Below the pieces are notes generated by a model. The model saw only the letters and a program-made list of their open reading frames with translations, was not told the DNA's origin and ran no database searches. A program made the position numbers and the translations under genes. A stretch of 64,000 nucleotides of DNA, taken from Liopterus haemorrhoidalis (lineage: Eukaryota; Arthropoda; Insecta; Coleoptera; Dytiscidae). This document shows positions 1-10,545 of this stretch, one piece after another; positions within the stretch are counted from its first letter, which is position 1; each line of letters starts with the position of its first letter. The stretch spans positions 63,149,381 to 63,213,380 of the forward strand of contig OZ020611.1 of assembly GCA_963971575.1 (NCBI GenBank), written 5' to 3'.

Positions 1-59
1 AATACAGAACAATAAATATATCACATAAATGGCTTATTGAAACAAGCCTGTGATATCAA

Positions 60-312
60 GTACTAAAGCGTTTATTCTTGCCGCTGACAGCTAGCAAGGG
101 TGGGGTTCAAATCCTTACGATATCAAATAATTTGTTTAAATATATTTATACAAATTAGGGGCTCTGATTATCCATACGCAACCGGCTATAAACTATGGGT
201 GCCTTTATGTGTACTCTAAAAAGGATATATTAGTCCTGAATGTACACAGATTCAAAATATGTTACAGGAGGCCAAGGATCATCTCGGGCTTTCGTGCCAA
301 TGATGAGGATAA
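60..312 (+). repeat. tRNA-derived SINE-like repeat, copy 1
   Basis: This block is repeated at about 31815-32112, with recognisable identity from the segment before the B box through to a trinucleotide tail. Position 102-114 holds a good RNA polymerase III B box (GGTTCAAATCC); an A box is not clear. The shared body includes 'accggctataaact' (about 180-195) and 'gccaatgatga' near the end. Copy 2 ends in (GAT)n, copy 1 in a short degenerate version. A pol III B box near the 5' end plus a simple-repeat 3' tail is typical of tRNA-derived SINEs. The 5' boundary is uncertain. The small open frame at 240-491 crosses this repeat and the next MITE and is not credited. Confidence 0.6.
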
Positions 313-408
313 ATGCCTTATTTGAGCCTTGCAGTCATTTGTGGAATATAATGTTAGTTAAATATCCGCCTCCTATCGTCACACAAGTGCGAGTTCTCTC
401 AAAAGTAT

Positions 409-566
409 CAGACCAATTCTGTAACTCAGTTACTACGATCATTGTAACAAAATTTGTCCCTATGAGCAAGGTCAGTAACTATAATGAATGAAAGTCATTA
501 TACTTTTTATAATATTTTATCTTGTAGTAACGTTACTACACAGTAAATTTTTACAGAATTGATCTG
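409..566. mobile_element. Short MITE, copy 1
   Basis: A 158-bp element bounded by inverted repeats: it begins CAGACCAATTCTGTAA and ends with the complement of CAGATCAATTCTGTAA. A second, nearly identical copy lies at 28211-28367, which fixes the ends. The interior carries several GTAAC/GTTAC motifs that could let the whole element fold back. Flanks (TAT/AAT here, ATT/ATT at the other copy) are consistent with a 3-bp target duplication, as in PIF/Harbinger elements, but this is not proven. Confidence 0.8.
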
Positions 567-1133
567 AATATCTCAAAACATTTCTAAAGATTTCAGGAGA
601 CATTTCAAATTTTGCTGCTCGAATATTGTTCTTTAGTTGTGCAATCAACGTTGGCTTGTTGGCATAAACATGTTTTTTAAGATAACTTAAAAAAAGTCTG
701 GAACGGTTAAATCTGGAGATTTTGGAAACTAACTGAGTCAGCGATTTTTCAAAATTTTTGACTGTGGCTCTTGTTATGTGATATGTAGCACGTTATTCAT
801 TAAAAGGCCATATTTTTCAAACAGTTCATCTATTAATTCTCCAAACTTTTTCGGAAGTAGGCTACATCAAAATTTCTTAAATAAATGTCAGGCCGAAAAA
901 CTTGAACGAATGAAGGTCGAATTACACCTGATCAAATTCCACGCGTGACTCTGGGTGTAAAAGTCACTGATGAACTATTTGTGGATCTTGCCTAGTGCCA
1001 TAATGGCTGCTATTTTGTTCATTATCATACCCGCTGAGGTCGAAATGGGCTTTTTCTAAGGGTTATCGTAATTGAAGATTTATATTCGTACCACTTTAAC
1101 AACAACACGTTGTTGACTCTTCAAACGGTCCAT
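567..1133 (-). pseudogene. Relic of a Tc1/mariner-superfamily (DUF4817/DDE type) transposase
   Basis: Reading the minus strand in shifting frames gives a start near 1133 (MDRLKSQQR, the usual N-terminal start of this family), then near 1055 a segment like HFDLSGYDNEQNS (family motif HFxLxGYVNKQN) followed by HPESRVE, and near 725-690 FPKSPDLTVPDFF (family motif WPPRSPDLTPLDFFLWG). The end reads NIRAAKFEMSPEIFRNV. Several frameshifts and stops interrupt it, and the region between the N-terminus and HFDLSGY is largely deleted. The MITE at 409-566 abuts its 3' end. It resembles the better preserved DD41D element at 33 kb. Long dead. Confidence 0.72.
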
Positions 1134-3077
1134 AACTAATTTTTCACGTCTACACTGCTCAATTATCATATATAAACTGTCAAAATGGAACCAAACCGCA
1201 GGGCGTATCGAGGAGCGGATTCGGCCCCCGGTAAAAAAATAATTCCTCCCTTCCCGGAACAAGCTAATTACGGATCCTATAACGGATAAAAAACTGCGCG
1301 TAGATAGAATTGTTCTTCATTTTTTCTGTAATATGATCTATTTACATGATGTGTCCATTGTCCACGCCGAAACTACCGATATAAATGCCACAAAAGGATC
1401 CAAAATACTGATATCTGATGACAATTAAACATAAACAAAGTAGAGAGTCAAATCAAGTTCGGGACCCGAACCTACAACCACTATAATTTCAATAATAGAT
1501 AGTTCTCAATAAATAAATATAAATATATAATTATTATCACGTATTACAACTAACCACAAAAAAATAAAAGAAATTATATACTAGAATCAATTTATAAAAT
1601 TGGATAGGGATTTGTATAGAAAATAATCAATTCCCGGTTTGCAGTCTTTTCGGGCCCCGGTAATTTATACCGGCTTCTCCGTCTCTCGACACCCCTGATC
1701 GACAGATATGTTCATTTTTGGTAGTTCAGAACGCCTACGTTAAGTCCGTTCTACATTATACTTTTTTCAATACTATCCAACTCTGGAGTCGTTTCAACTT
1801 TTGATACTACAGAATATACTGGGGGAAAAAATAAGGGACAGCGATACCTTCCATCTTTTATTACTTTGTGTTACTCTTCACTGTCAACTTAAAAAATTCT
1901 AGGTTCAGGTGACTGACAACGGTTTGGTTATAGAACCAATTCTAGTAACCAATTTATAAATATTGCTTAATTGTACTAAGTTTATATTTAATTATATGTT
2001 CTAAATAAACTTCTTATTTACTTAATAAACTTCTAAAAGTTAAGTTGTAAACAAAAACTAAAAAGTTGGTAGTTGGTACGACTGAGAAGTATAGAACTGT
2101 CACCCAAAAATTTGACCGGAGGTAGTTTTGAAAATAGTGTAGTTTGTACTGTAGCATCGAAAGTTGGAAGGAAGTATTGTGTTTCACATTATACTTTTTA
2201 CGGCAGTACTACGCAAAAGATCTGTAGTGCTTCGCAAAAAAGTATAATGTAGAACGGACTTGACTGAGGCCGGCCTGCAATCATTAATTTTAAAAACTGT
2301 GAAATTGTAAAAAATAAAAATTTCAGATTAATTTCCATAATGACAATATAGTTTGTTAAACTACTCACCCCTTATTAGGACATCTAGAATGCCATTAACT
2401 TGATTAATTAACCATTAACAAAATAATATTAGGTACAATACTTTTTTAATTTGTATTCAAATACATTTAAAAATAAAATAAATAGGGAAGTAGTGTAATA
2501 CAGAGTCAACAAAACCAATTAAATTTCAATCATGTGTTTCAATAAAAAAGGCAGCCAGCTGTTATCTATAGTTCAATAAAAACAAAACTGGTTTTTATAA
2601 TAAAAAATATATATATGAATCAAAAATCCCGAAAAATATAAAAAATCGTTTAACAAAAAAGTATATGTACAAATATATCATAAATAAACTCACAGAACTT
2701 AATAATAATTCACATTGAAAGTACATAATATTTTGCGTGCAATTCTATATCGATTTCAGTGAAAGGTCAGAGGTAACAAAGTTAAAAAAAAAACAACTAC
2801 CGTCTGTCTCGCCCGAATATTGTGAATCATATAACGTCCTCCGGACAGAGTCGGACTAACACTCAACATTAGTTTCACAAAAATACTGCATCACAAAAGA
2901 TTAAATAAAAAAGCACATGGTGTCACATAATTTCGCAGCCTGATGTTCTTAATAATCATAGAAAAATATTGTCACGGGGTGAAGTCAAGAACGGAATCTT
3001 TTCTACAAAATTTAATATATAATATTAATTTACATCAGAATACAATTGTTGGTCAAAATGGCTGCTGGTGTTGTCCG
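1134..3077. other. AT-rich interval, no gene; probable 3' UTR in its right part
   Basis: No recognisable protein or RNA gene. The right part lies directly downstream of the minus-strand terminal exon at 3078 and should contain that gene's 3' UTR. A possible poly(A) signal on the minus strand (AATAAA) lies at about 1857-1862, but others may exist. A short palindrome, GTTCGGGACCCGAAC, is at about 1454-1468. The open frame at 2943-3218 on the plus strand overlaps the exon in antisense and shows no known motif. Confidence 0.4.
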
Positions 3078-3258
3078 TTAGAAGCTGATGTAATTCTCGT
3101 TCTTGTCCCGGCCTCTCCAGGATCGGTCGAACCACCCCAGGTATCCGCACGAGGCGAACACGTGGAGACAGGGCTTCTCCATGTGTTCAGAATCAGACAA
3201 CACATCTCGTTTTGGTGACTTCAACAGCTGGGCTGGTCCTTGGGTAGCGTGATGCGGA
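3078..3258 (-). CDS. Probable terminal coding exon of a host gene, protein unidentified
   Basis: The minus strand has an open frame ending in TAA at 3080-3078, in a block clearly richer in G+C than its surroundings. The exon codes for about 58 residues. Near the end it reads SCGYLGWFDRSWRGRDKNEN, and it closes with YISF. The composition (mixed charged, aromatic and cysteine residues, no low complexity) looks like real protein. The 5' end is inferred from splice-acceptor AGs at about 3259-3260 or 3266-3267, with pyrimidine-rich sequence upstream; an in-frame TGA lies just beyond, so the frame cannot extend further unspliced. Upstream exons should lie at higher coordinates on the minus strand, but I did not find any. 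I recognise no family. A transposon origin is possible but I see no transposon motif. Confidence 0.5.
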
Positions 3259-4303
3259 CTGATGACTGGTCACAAGAATGACTACTGCTTGACTACCAAA
3301 AATGACCAACCAAGACTCTATTCCCTAAGACCATTTTATAACTGTTAAACAGGTCACTATGATGTCAGGTCCTACCTCAATTGTTTTGGAAACATTATTC
3401 ATTTGTGTAATTGTTGGCAGCAATTAAAGACCATAGTTAGCACAATTGATTAATGTTTATCAACACATTAGAATGTAGTTCAACACTTATGTTGACAAAC
3501 ACGCACCACTCTGCACATTCTTTAATTCCCAAAACCGTACGTCAGCAACCTTGACCTACACGGCTTAAAGACCGCTCAAGGAATTGGGACATTAGAACAC
3601 AATTATACCATAATTGTGACAATATACGATAAAATCTGCGACCTAATCCGCATGACGTTATAAAAATTAGGGGTTCAAATGCCTATCCAAGCATAGATAC
3701 GGTACCATACGTCCTTTATTATAGAGGGTTCTTTATTTTATAGCGTTGTGCTTTACATCTATTTATTTCTTAAAAACTCACTTTTGCTCTTTATTTGCTT
3801 ATTTACCTACTGTACAATTTGGTTTTAAAACCATTAGGGCATCGCGCTAGTAAAAGTTGAGAAATTTGAATGACTCCTATTGCGAGAAATTTCTTTGAGG
3901 ACGATTGTTGAAGAAAACATTAACTACTTCAAATTAAAAAAAAAAAAAGATCATTGTTGAGGGTATTGTAAATGAGGTTGTGGAGTTATTTAACGAAATT
4001 TGCTTTATTAAAAACCTACGTACCTAGGTTACACATACTGCAGACAACATCTCCATAAAATCAACATAAGCCCTACACCGAACTGTACCTGTGACAATAA
4101 AAACAACTCGATGCAGCTATACGCAAAACTATCATCCCTCAACATCCCACTGCCAGCAAATACCCAACACATATTATATTTAAACAGAGAAATATTATTA
4201 CGAACTTTATACAATTTTATAGTACAAAATAGAATTAAGTTGTAAATAATAATTATCAATTAATGGTGTTAGTTAATGGCCAAAGTAGCTAAAATCAATA
4301 AAG
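3259..4303. other. No gene seen; possible intron of the minus-strand gene
   Basis: The interval is AT-rich. A B-box-like string (GGGGTTCAAATGCC) at about 3669-3682 has no matching A box. The minus-strand frame at 4029-4259 is unsupported. Confidence 0.35.
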
Positions 4304-4534
4304 CAGCGGTTCTTAATCGGGGGTCCCGACCCCAAACGGGTCTCGAAATGACCTTAGGAGGTCCCGAAATTAAAAGAAAAAATTTAATTTTTACTAGTTT
4401 TTCCTTTTTAAATTACAATAAACATTAATTATTAAGAACATTTAAAATATTATTTCAAAAATTTTCTTGGGGGATCCATAAAATATTTTAGGCTATTTGG
4501 GATGTCCCGAGTATAAAAAGGTTAAGAACCGCTG
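4304..4534. mobile_element. hAT-type MITE with perfect 8-bp target duplication
   Basis: The ends are CAGCGGTTCTTAA on the left and its inverted partner TTAAGAACCGCTG on the right, giving 231 bp. The flanks are an exact 8-bp duplication, CAATAAAG, at 4296-4303 and 4535-4542. An 8-bp duplication and CAG...CTG ends are diagnostic of hAT elements. The ends also contain paired GGTCCCGA/TCCCGA-type motifs. It has no coding capacity; the small frame at 4497-4688 merely runs out of it. Confidence 0.93.
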
Positions 4535-5378
4535 CAATAAAGCATATTTAAAAAATAAAAATTACATACGCATGTACATAATATTAACTCCAATACATGG
4601 ATGTTGCATTATCGATACGTCTCAGCCCTGTGATGGTCGGCCATTCCAAAATATGATTTTTTTTTTCACCGGTCTTAACTCTCGTTGAAAATTTATGGGA
4701 AATAGAAGATCTACAAATCAGACACAATAAGTATTCATACAAGTGAGAATTATTTTAATCATTTGGAGGTACTTGAAAAAATGTTGATATTAAAATTGTC
4801 GAAAAGTTTCGTGCGTGTGTGCGTGCACATATGCGTGTGTTACCTAAAAACTAAAGAACGACTCTACCGATTTAAACAAAAAAAAAATACACCAGCGTGT
4901 TCATATCATCATTTATGATAACATAGGCCCGTATTTAAGAGTATCAGAGTCCTTGATTTTTTTAAAAATAATTTAAATCAAGCGAAATCTTTGAAATGCG
5001 TGCGCAAATATTTTCGCAGGTTGAAACTTCTTTTTCATGCCTTAAAACTTCATAATTCTTATAAACTAAAAACACTCGAAGGCTCTGTTGACAGTGCATG
5101 TACGGTCTGTGCTGTGACAGTGTGTTGATTTGCGAGACGAGAGAAGGCAAAGAGAGGGGGTTCTTTTGTGGTGGGGATGACATGAGCCAATTATTCAACA
5201 AGACTACAGACACCAGCTCGAGACGGAGTGCGATGATCAGATACTTGAAGATATCTTTCGAATTTAAAAAATATAAACTTGGCTCTGTGAAAACTTTTAG
5301 CTTATTTTCAGTTTGACATGCAATAATATATAACAAAAATTAACGAGACTGCAATGATTAAATTTGTGATATGAATAT
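4535..5378. other. No gene; contains a dispersed repeat segment
   Basis: Overlapping frames at 4962-5336 (minus, 124 codons) and 5098-5316 (plus) are both open but show no known motif. The stretch at about 4930-5060, read on the minus strand, recurs diverged at about 9475-9665 on the plus strand (shared core ATGAAGTTTTAAGGCAT), so at least part of it is repetitive. I do not accept either frame as a gene. Confidence 0.4.
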
Positions 5379-5774
5379 GTAGCGGCTAGTGACCGAATGG
5401 CGGGTAGTGTTAACAATGAGCGGCCAGTGACAGGCTTAAAAAAAAATAGTTTTTTTTTACACAAACTCCTTTACTTACTTCGAGCCTTTCGGCTTCTGTT
5501 GTCCTAGGTTTTTACTAATTAAACCTAACCTAATTACCTAAATTGATCATATTTACTGGAGTTTATTACATTATTTTCAATATGCTAATGTGGGGAAAAA
5601 TAAAGCACTGTGTACCTAAAACCTAGGTAGTTATGTTAGGTTTAGTTACTAAAAATCTAGGACAGCAGAAACCGAAAGGCTCGAAGTAAGCTTCCCGAAA
5701 AAACTTCTCTTTTTTATGCCTGTCATTGGCCAGTCGTTGTTAACACTGCCCGTTATTCGGTCATTGACCGTAAC
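5379..5774. mobile_element. Fold-back element with about 160-bp inverted arms
   Basis: The left arm (about 5379-5545) and right arm (about 5620-5774) are inverted copies. They share TGACCGAAT, AGTGTTAACAA, TGACAGGC, a CTTCGAGCCTTTCGG block and CTAAACCTAAC. The central spacer is only about 80 bp, so the transcript would form a long hairpin. The arms contain two CCTAA units, which resembles the insect telomere repeat but is too short to mean much. No coding capacity. The superfamily is unknown. Confidence 0.8.
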
Positions 5775-7195
5775 ATAATACCCTAGTATCATTTTATGTG
5801 TAAGGTTTCAGTTCGGTGAAAAAAACCCGATAGGGGACAACGGGGATGCCAGCTAGTTAAATAGTACAGTATATGAATATATAAATTTTAATAGGGTTAG
5901 TAGGATATTGTTTTAGGCGACCAGATCAAAAACAGTCCTTTTTTAATATCTTGTACTAGACAATTCGGCACGAGAATGAAGTTTGCAAACGAGCCGCAGG
6001 CGAGTGAACCAAATCATTCGAGTGCGGAATATGCATTATACGCGTGTTGCTCACTATGCTTTTCCTCCGATTAACATTTTTCAATAAATAAATAATCAAG
6101 AAAATATAACATAAATATGGTTAACAACCATTAATGCGCGCGCAGCCAGTACGGGAATAAAAATTCACAGAAACTGCACATGCGCATTGCTGCCAATTTA
6201 TTCTTTCCATCATAACGCACATGCGCATTGGGGCGCATTTATCATTCCCGCATCACCTGCACGCGCAGTAACATGCGAAATTAAGCTAATTTCCTGTCAA
6301 CTAACAGTATCGAAATGAGACAGTATGGAAAAATATTTTTCGGCCTAGGCCGATTCGCTTACTTTTTAGGCTGCTGGATGCCAACGCCATCTAGAATAGT
6401 GATGTTTGTTTAATAACAAGCGAATGTTTAAAATTATGTAGCTAATTAAAATAAATAACTTTAATTTTTCTAATTAAAATTACTTTTGGTCGCCCAAAAA
6501 ATATAATGTGCACCTTTGTCAAAATATGCTTTTCCGTTCTCATCTGTTTGAAGGCATCGGTCATCAAATTCAGAAGCGGGCGAAAAAGATCCAGTTTTTG
6601 GTCATGGTACACAAATAACTATTACAGTTATCTTCGTCAGTTGTTTTCTTTACCATAACCTATTACAATACATTCGATGTTAAGAAAATCGTTACTTCGC
6701 TTACAACCCCCCCCCCTGGATTTTTTATTTTTTGGTAGTGAGTTACGTGAGTTATCGTAACAAATTGCTTACTAATGTCTATAATTTTCGGTTGTATTAA
6801 TGTAGATAATAAATAAACATTGTTTTCCCGCATTGTTGGTTTACTGAGATTTTCATTAAAAAACTTGAAATAATACAAACATAAAATTAAAATCAAATTA
6901 TTCCACAAAATGAAAAATGATTTATATCTCATATTCCACATATGACAACGTAAATTACGTATATACTTGCATATCCTAAAATTAGAGGTTATAACATGGA
7001 ATTTAAATGTCAAACTTAAAAAAATAATATCCGGTGTTGTAGTCAAAATATGCACGGTTCAAAGATTCAGATAAAGAATCTAATTATATGACATCGCATA
7101 ATGGAACTCGTATCAAATTCCAAACTAATAATTATAGAACGACTGACACTTTACTTACTTGGTACACTGACCTATTAAAACTGTAGAACCTATGT
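5775..7195. other. No gene; hairpin and CpG-rich motif cluster
   Basis: The interval holds an imperfect hairpin (listed separately) and, at about 6130-6275, several TGCGC/ATGCGCA-type motifs. A pair of inverted 8-mers, GGCGACCA near 5915 and TGGTCGCC near 6487, might bound a degraded element of about 580 bp. The long minus-strand frame at 6663-7055 is low-complexity and hydrophobic, without a motif, and is not credited. Confidence 0.35.
5962..6026. repeat. Imperfect hairpin around GAGCCGCAGGCGAG
   Basis: The left arm runs from ATTCGGCACGAGAATGA and the right arm is its approximate complement ending TTCGAGTGCGGAAT. The loop is rich in GAGCCG/GGCGAG. The architecture is like that of the hairpin at 16788-16922, whose centre is CGAGCGAAGCGAG. 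Probably a small fold-back repeat. Confidence 0.5.
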
Positions 7196-8130
7196 TTTTT
7201 AGGGTTTTGTAGGTATGACCAAAAAACCCTTATACCGTCATTTTGTCGTCTGTCTGTCTGTCTGTCTGTCTGTTCGGTTAAAATTGTAGCCAAACGGCTA
7301 AACCTAGAGAGTTGAAATTTGGCATGCTTATACAACTCTTTGACACGCACATAGGAAAAATACTAAAACATCTAAAAAACATACTCCCCTAAAAATATAA
7401 ACAAATATGTGCTCATCGAAAACAATTTTTTTTTTTTAATTCTGAGTACGGTATCAAATGAAAGCCCTTAGTACGTGGATTAACGATCAAATTTTTATTT
7501 TTGCAAAATAAATTATTTTGTTGCGATTTTTGCCAAAATTGTGCAAAAAAATTTTTGTCCCACACCCTGTAGCCCAAATGGTTTAAACTAAAAATCTAAA
7601 AAAATTCCAAGTAATGTATATTGGTGTGAACCGAAATAGTACAACAGGAATTTTTGATCAGATTATGTTTTCGGAAAATAACGCATTTTTTGTGGTTTTT
7701 GGTTCACAAAGTACAAAAGTTATACCAATGTAAGACACTCATATACAAAGCGTCCGATGGCGCAACGGGTTAGAGCGCTGGTGTCGGTAGCTAAAATTCT
7801 CTGGAAAACGAAGGGTTTCGAGTACGGACGGGAGTGAGTTTTATTTTTTCGGTTTTTTTTTTGCATTTTTATTATGTTGAAATTATTTTGTCAAAATTCT
7901 AGTTATATTTTGACAAATGTTGTATTTAATTTTTAAGAGCGTAAATTTAATAACCAGTCTTATTATATGATTAACAGACGATAAATTATTTTAAAAATAT
8001 CGTTCATTTTGCCGTGATTACTATAAAGTAAAATTTGTCCTACACACTCAGCATACCGCCTTCACTTATTATATACCTGCGAAACCCTGAAATGTGTGAA
8101 TATTCACACTTCACATCAATTTTTTACTGT
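7196..8130 (+). mobile_element. Family A TIR element, copy 1, with an internal tRNA-like segment
   Basis: Closely matches 17459-18514. The left end begins TTTTTAGGGTTTTGTAGGTA, followed by (GTCT)n at about 7249-7272, the phrase CAAACGGCTAAACC, and a body shared almost base for base to about 7695. After a replaced stretch (about 7696-7835) that carries a tRNA-like sequence, similarity resumes through 7957 and again at about 8078-8130. The right end (ACCTGCGAAACCCTGAAATG, then TGTGAATATTCACA) is an inverted version of the left end seen fully in the 52-kb copy, so this is a TIR element. It has no protein gene. The frame at 7132-7350 is the (GTCT)n tract. Related fragments occur at 9.9-10.5, 40.2-41.2, 45.3 and 52.2 kb. 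Confidence 0.8.
7751..7830 (+). tRNA. tRNA-like segment (not a confident functional tRNA)
   Basis: CGTCCGA at 7751-7757 can pair at 6 of 7 positions with ACGGACG at 7824-7830. TG then GCGC at 7758-7763 pairs with GCGC at 7775-7778, closing a canonical D arm with loop AACGGGTTAGA; this is also a good A box. A B-box-like GGGTTTCGAGTAC lies at about 7813-7825, with one base too many. The anticodon arm and T arm do not fold canonically, so I cannot assign an anticodon. It sits inside family A, where copy 2 has an unrelated tRNA-like sequence. Most likely a decaying tRNA-derived cassette. Confidence 0.4.
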
Positions 8131-8245
8131 TTTATATAACTGTCATTCATAGGAACAGGAATAAATTAAATAATTTAATTTTAGTTTAATGTGTCTTTTA
8201 AAATCGTAGAAGCGGTCTGTGTAACAAATTAAGGCCCATTTAGTT

Positions 8246-9300
8246 TTTCTTCTTCTTTTTCTTTGGGCACTATCAGTCATGTTGACTTTTAGCCTCACTC
8301 ACATAAGCCCTCCATCTCGATCTATTCATTGACAAGTCTTGCCAAGTACCATGTATACCAATACTTGTTAGATCTTTGGTTAGCTGATCTCTCCATCTCT
8401 TGCGAGGTCTTCCCACAGGTCGACGGGTATCTTCCTTCCCATATATTCCTAACCATTCTGTCCTCCCTCATCCTCATAACGTGTCCTATCCACTGTAATC
8501 GTCTGCCTCTGAGTTCTTGAGTGATAATTGGCCTTGGGTACAGTTCTTGGATATCTTTGTTCTTACGGATTCTCCATTCACCATTAATTCTGCCCAAGAT
8601 TCTGCGTAATATTTTATTTTAGAAAACTATGAGGTGTTGTCGATCTCGCTTTGTTAAGGGCCATGTTTCGAAGCCATACATAAGTATTTGGTTCTCCTCG
8701 ACAAGAGTTCCGTTTTGAAGAGGGGACCAAGTGCAAAATACGATACATTTGTAGCTTTAATTCTATTCGTAATTTCCTGCTGTATCATATTTCCCTGATT
8801 TATCATGGTACCCAGGTATTTGAAAGTAGAAACTCTCTCAAAAGTGTTATCATTAATTTTTAAGTCGGTCGTGTTGTCATGACTGCGTCTAATAACAATG
8901 AGATACTTGGTTTCTTAATTACTGATGATGAATCCTACTTTACGAGCTTCGGCATCAATAAGGTTAGTAAGGTATATTACGTCTTCAACCTTATTTGAAA
9001 TAATATCCAGGTCATCTGCATACCCTAAAATCTTGTGGTATCCATTGAGCTCTAGAGCACGTTGGTTGGTATCTTGGACTTTTCGTACCACTATCTCCAG
9101 CACGAGGTTAAACAGCAAAGGTGAGGTGGCGTCTCCTTGTTTGACTCCAGTATGAATTTCAAAAAGTTTCCTACTTTCACTCTGCTTATGGATCCCGACA
9201 CACACACCATAATCATCTTGATAAGTTTACTAGGGATGCCAAATTCGTCCATGATATCCCGAGTTTTTCACGCACAATGGTGGCATAGGTTTTTTTAATT
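8246..9300 (-). mobile_element. 5'-truncated RTE-like non-LTR retrotransposon (LINE), ORF2 remnants
   Basis: Minus strand. 8915-9205 encodes a reverse transcriptase core: GVKQGDATSPLLFNLVLE, then LGYADDLDII (catalytic YADD). About 8915-8780 continues in other frames with ERVSTFKYLGTMINQ, the thumb motif of this clade. 8322-8597 encodes the C-terminus, with RGRRLQWIGHVMRM and a WEG motif. The end at about 8250 is an A/G-rich tail (minus-strand GAAAAAGAAGAAGAAAAA), and the 5' truncation is near 9300, upstream of MDEFGIP. Frameshifts separate the pieces, so it is dead. The motifs fit RTE-type elements, which place YADD soon after GxxQGD. Confidence 0.85.
8322..9290 (-). pseudogene. Reverse transcriptase ORF2 pseudogene (RTE-like)
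   Basis: This is the coding remnant within the LINE. In order on the minus strand: finger/palm region from about 9290 (MDEFGIPSKLIKMI, then KLFEIHTGVKQGD), the YADD active site at about 9020, thumb motif FKYLGT at about 8830, a degraded linker, and the C-terminal RRLQWIGHVMRMREDRMV at about 8500. At least two frameshifts separate the RT core from the C-terminus. The protein is missing its endonuclease domain because the element is 5'-truncated. It would have reverse-transcribed its own RNA at a nicked chromosomal target. Confidence 0.85.
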
Positions 9301-9869
9301 TTTAATATTTTAAACCACGCAGCGGCGTTCAGATGTGACCATTAACCAGTTAAAAAAGTGTAAATGAAACAGAAATTAAGATGTATAACCTCACTTTCTC
9401 CCTCAGCCTCACTGCTTCCTGTGCCTATCAACGCACTATCTACAGAGTGTTTTTTAGTTTGTTTTAAAAAAAAATATGAAGTTTTAAGGCATAAAAAAGA
9501 GGCTTTAGCCTGCGGATTTTCTGGACACGTTGATGGAAGCTAGCCTTTCGTATGATACAGATACAAAATTATTAGCATTTATAGTTTTAGGGAATTTATT
9601 TACATATACATTATAATGTTAATGCTTGATTTTAATTCTTTAAAAAATCAGGACTCCTGATTTCAAAAATCCAGAATCCTTTAATTTTGAGGTAACATAC
9701 AAATATAAATACATATACGCAAACGAATTAATTTATATATTAATATAGATGTATAGCTGAAATAATGCATATTTTGTATCTATTTCAGTTCATTTTTTGC
9801 CCAAAAAATCCCAAATACGCTTCGAGCTATTAGTAACAGCTTCTATAAAAAAGTTACTGATGAACAATT
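9301..9869. other. No gene; fragments of dispersed repeats
   Basis: About 9340-9415 resembles 22230-22295 in the 22-kb Harbinger-type element (shared AGATGTATAACCTCA). About 9475-9665 is a diverged copy of 4930-5060. About 8160-8245, on the other side of the LINE, also resembles part of the 22-24 kb element, so the LINE probably inserted into an older copy of it. Confidence 0.45.
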
Positions 9870-10545
9870 CCAGTTCAAACTAATGTATATTACTTAGAAT
9901 TTTTTCAGATTTTTAGTTTAACCCCTTTGGGTTAAAGCCGGACAGTAATTTTTTTAGTACATTTTTGAACGTTTTATAACAATTAAATTTAAAAAAAAGT
10001 ACTTTCCGTTCTTTAATCCACAATTTAAGAGCTTTCTATTGATACCACACAATCAATTTTAATCGATACTTTTTACCACACACTCGATATTTTTCGAAAA
10101 ATTAATCTGATCAAAAATTCCTGTTGATCTATTCCGCTGCCCATAATTGTAAATTGTTGAGATTTTTTCAGATTTTTAGATCAAGCCCTCTGGGAACAGA
10201 ACAACTGTTATACAGGACAACATTTTTATGGGGAAAATTCCATTGAAAAAATGATTTAAAATAAATAAAAATGTGTTTGTTTATCCACGCAGTAAGAGGT
10301 TTCATTGGATACCCTACTCACAATTTTAAAAAATATTGGTACATTAAAAACATATTCTTCTCGCGATGTATTTTTTTGAACTCACTATAGTTTTTATATA
10401 TGTGGGTCAAAGAGTTGAGCTAGCATGCCAAACTTCAACTTTTTATGTTCAGCCGTTGGGCTACAATTTCTACCGTACAGACAGACAGATACATGAGTAG
10501 CGTATACTGTTTTTTTGGTGGGCATACCTACAAGACCCTAAAAAG
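9870..10545 (-). repeat. Two diverged family A fragments, minus orientation
   Basis: The reverse complement of about 9880-10130 contains the family A strings AACAGGAATTTTTGATCAGA and CTGAAAAAATTCTAAG. About 10390-10545 contains the family A left end on the minus strand (GGGTCTTGTAGGTATGCCC, a CTGTCTGTCTG tract, then a GCCAAAC-like phrase). Order and spacing are disturbed, and AAAATCTGAAAAAATCTC occurs twice, so at least two partial copies overlap. No tRNA-like segment is visible here. Confidence 0.6.

Noticed and set aside
240..491. 83-codon open frame
   Set aside because: It runs from the SINE-like repeat into the MITE at 409; no protein motif.
3669..3682. B-box-like GGGGTTCAAATGCC as a tRNA gene
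   Set aside because: No A box, acceptor or anticodon stem nearby.
4962..5336. 124-codon minus-strand open frame, with a 72-codon antisense partner
   Set aside because: No motif, and part of it belongs to a dispersed repeat shared with 9475-9665.
5520..5535. Telomere-like CCTAA repeats
   Set aside because: Only two adjacent units, inside a fold-back element arm.
5914..6497. Possible TIR element bounded by GGCGACCA/TGGTCGCC
   Set aside because: Only about 8-10 bp match and no target duplication; could be chance.
6663..7055. 130-codon minus-strand open frame
   Set aside because: Low-complexity hydrophobic reading of AT-rich DNA, containing a C-run encoded glycine stretch; no domain.
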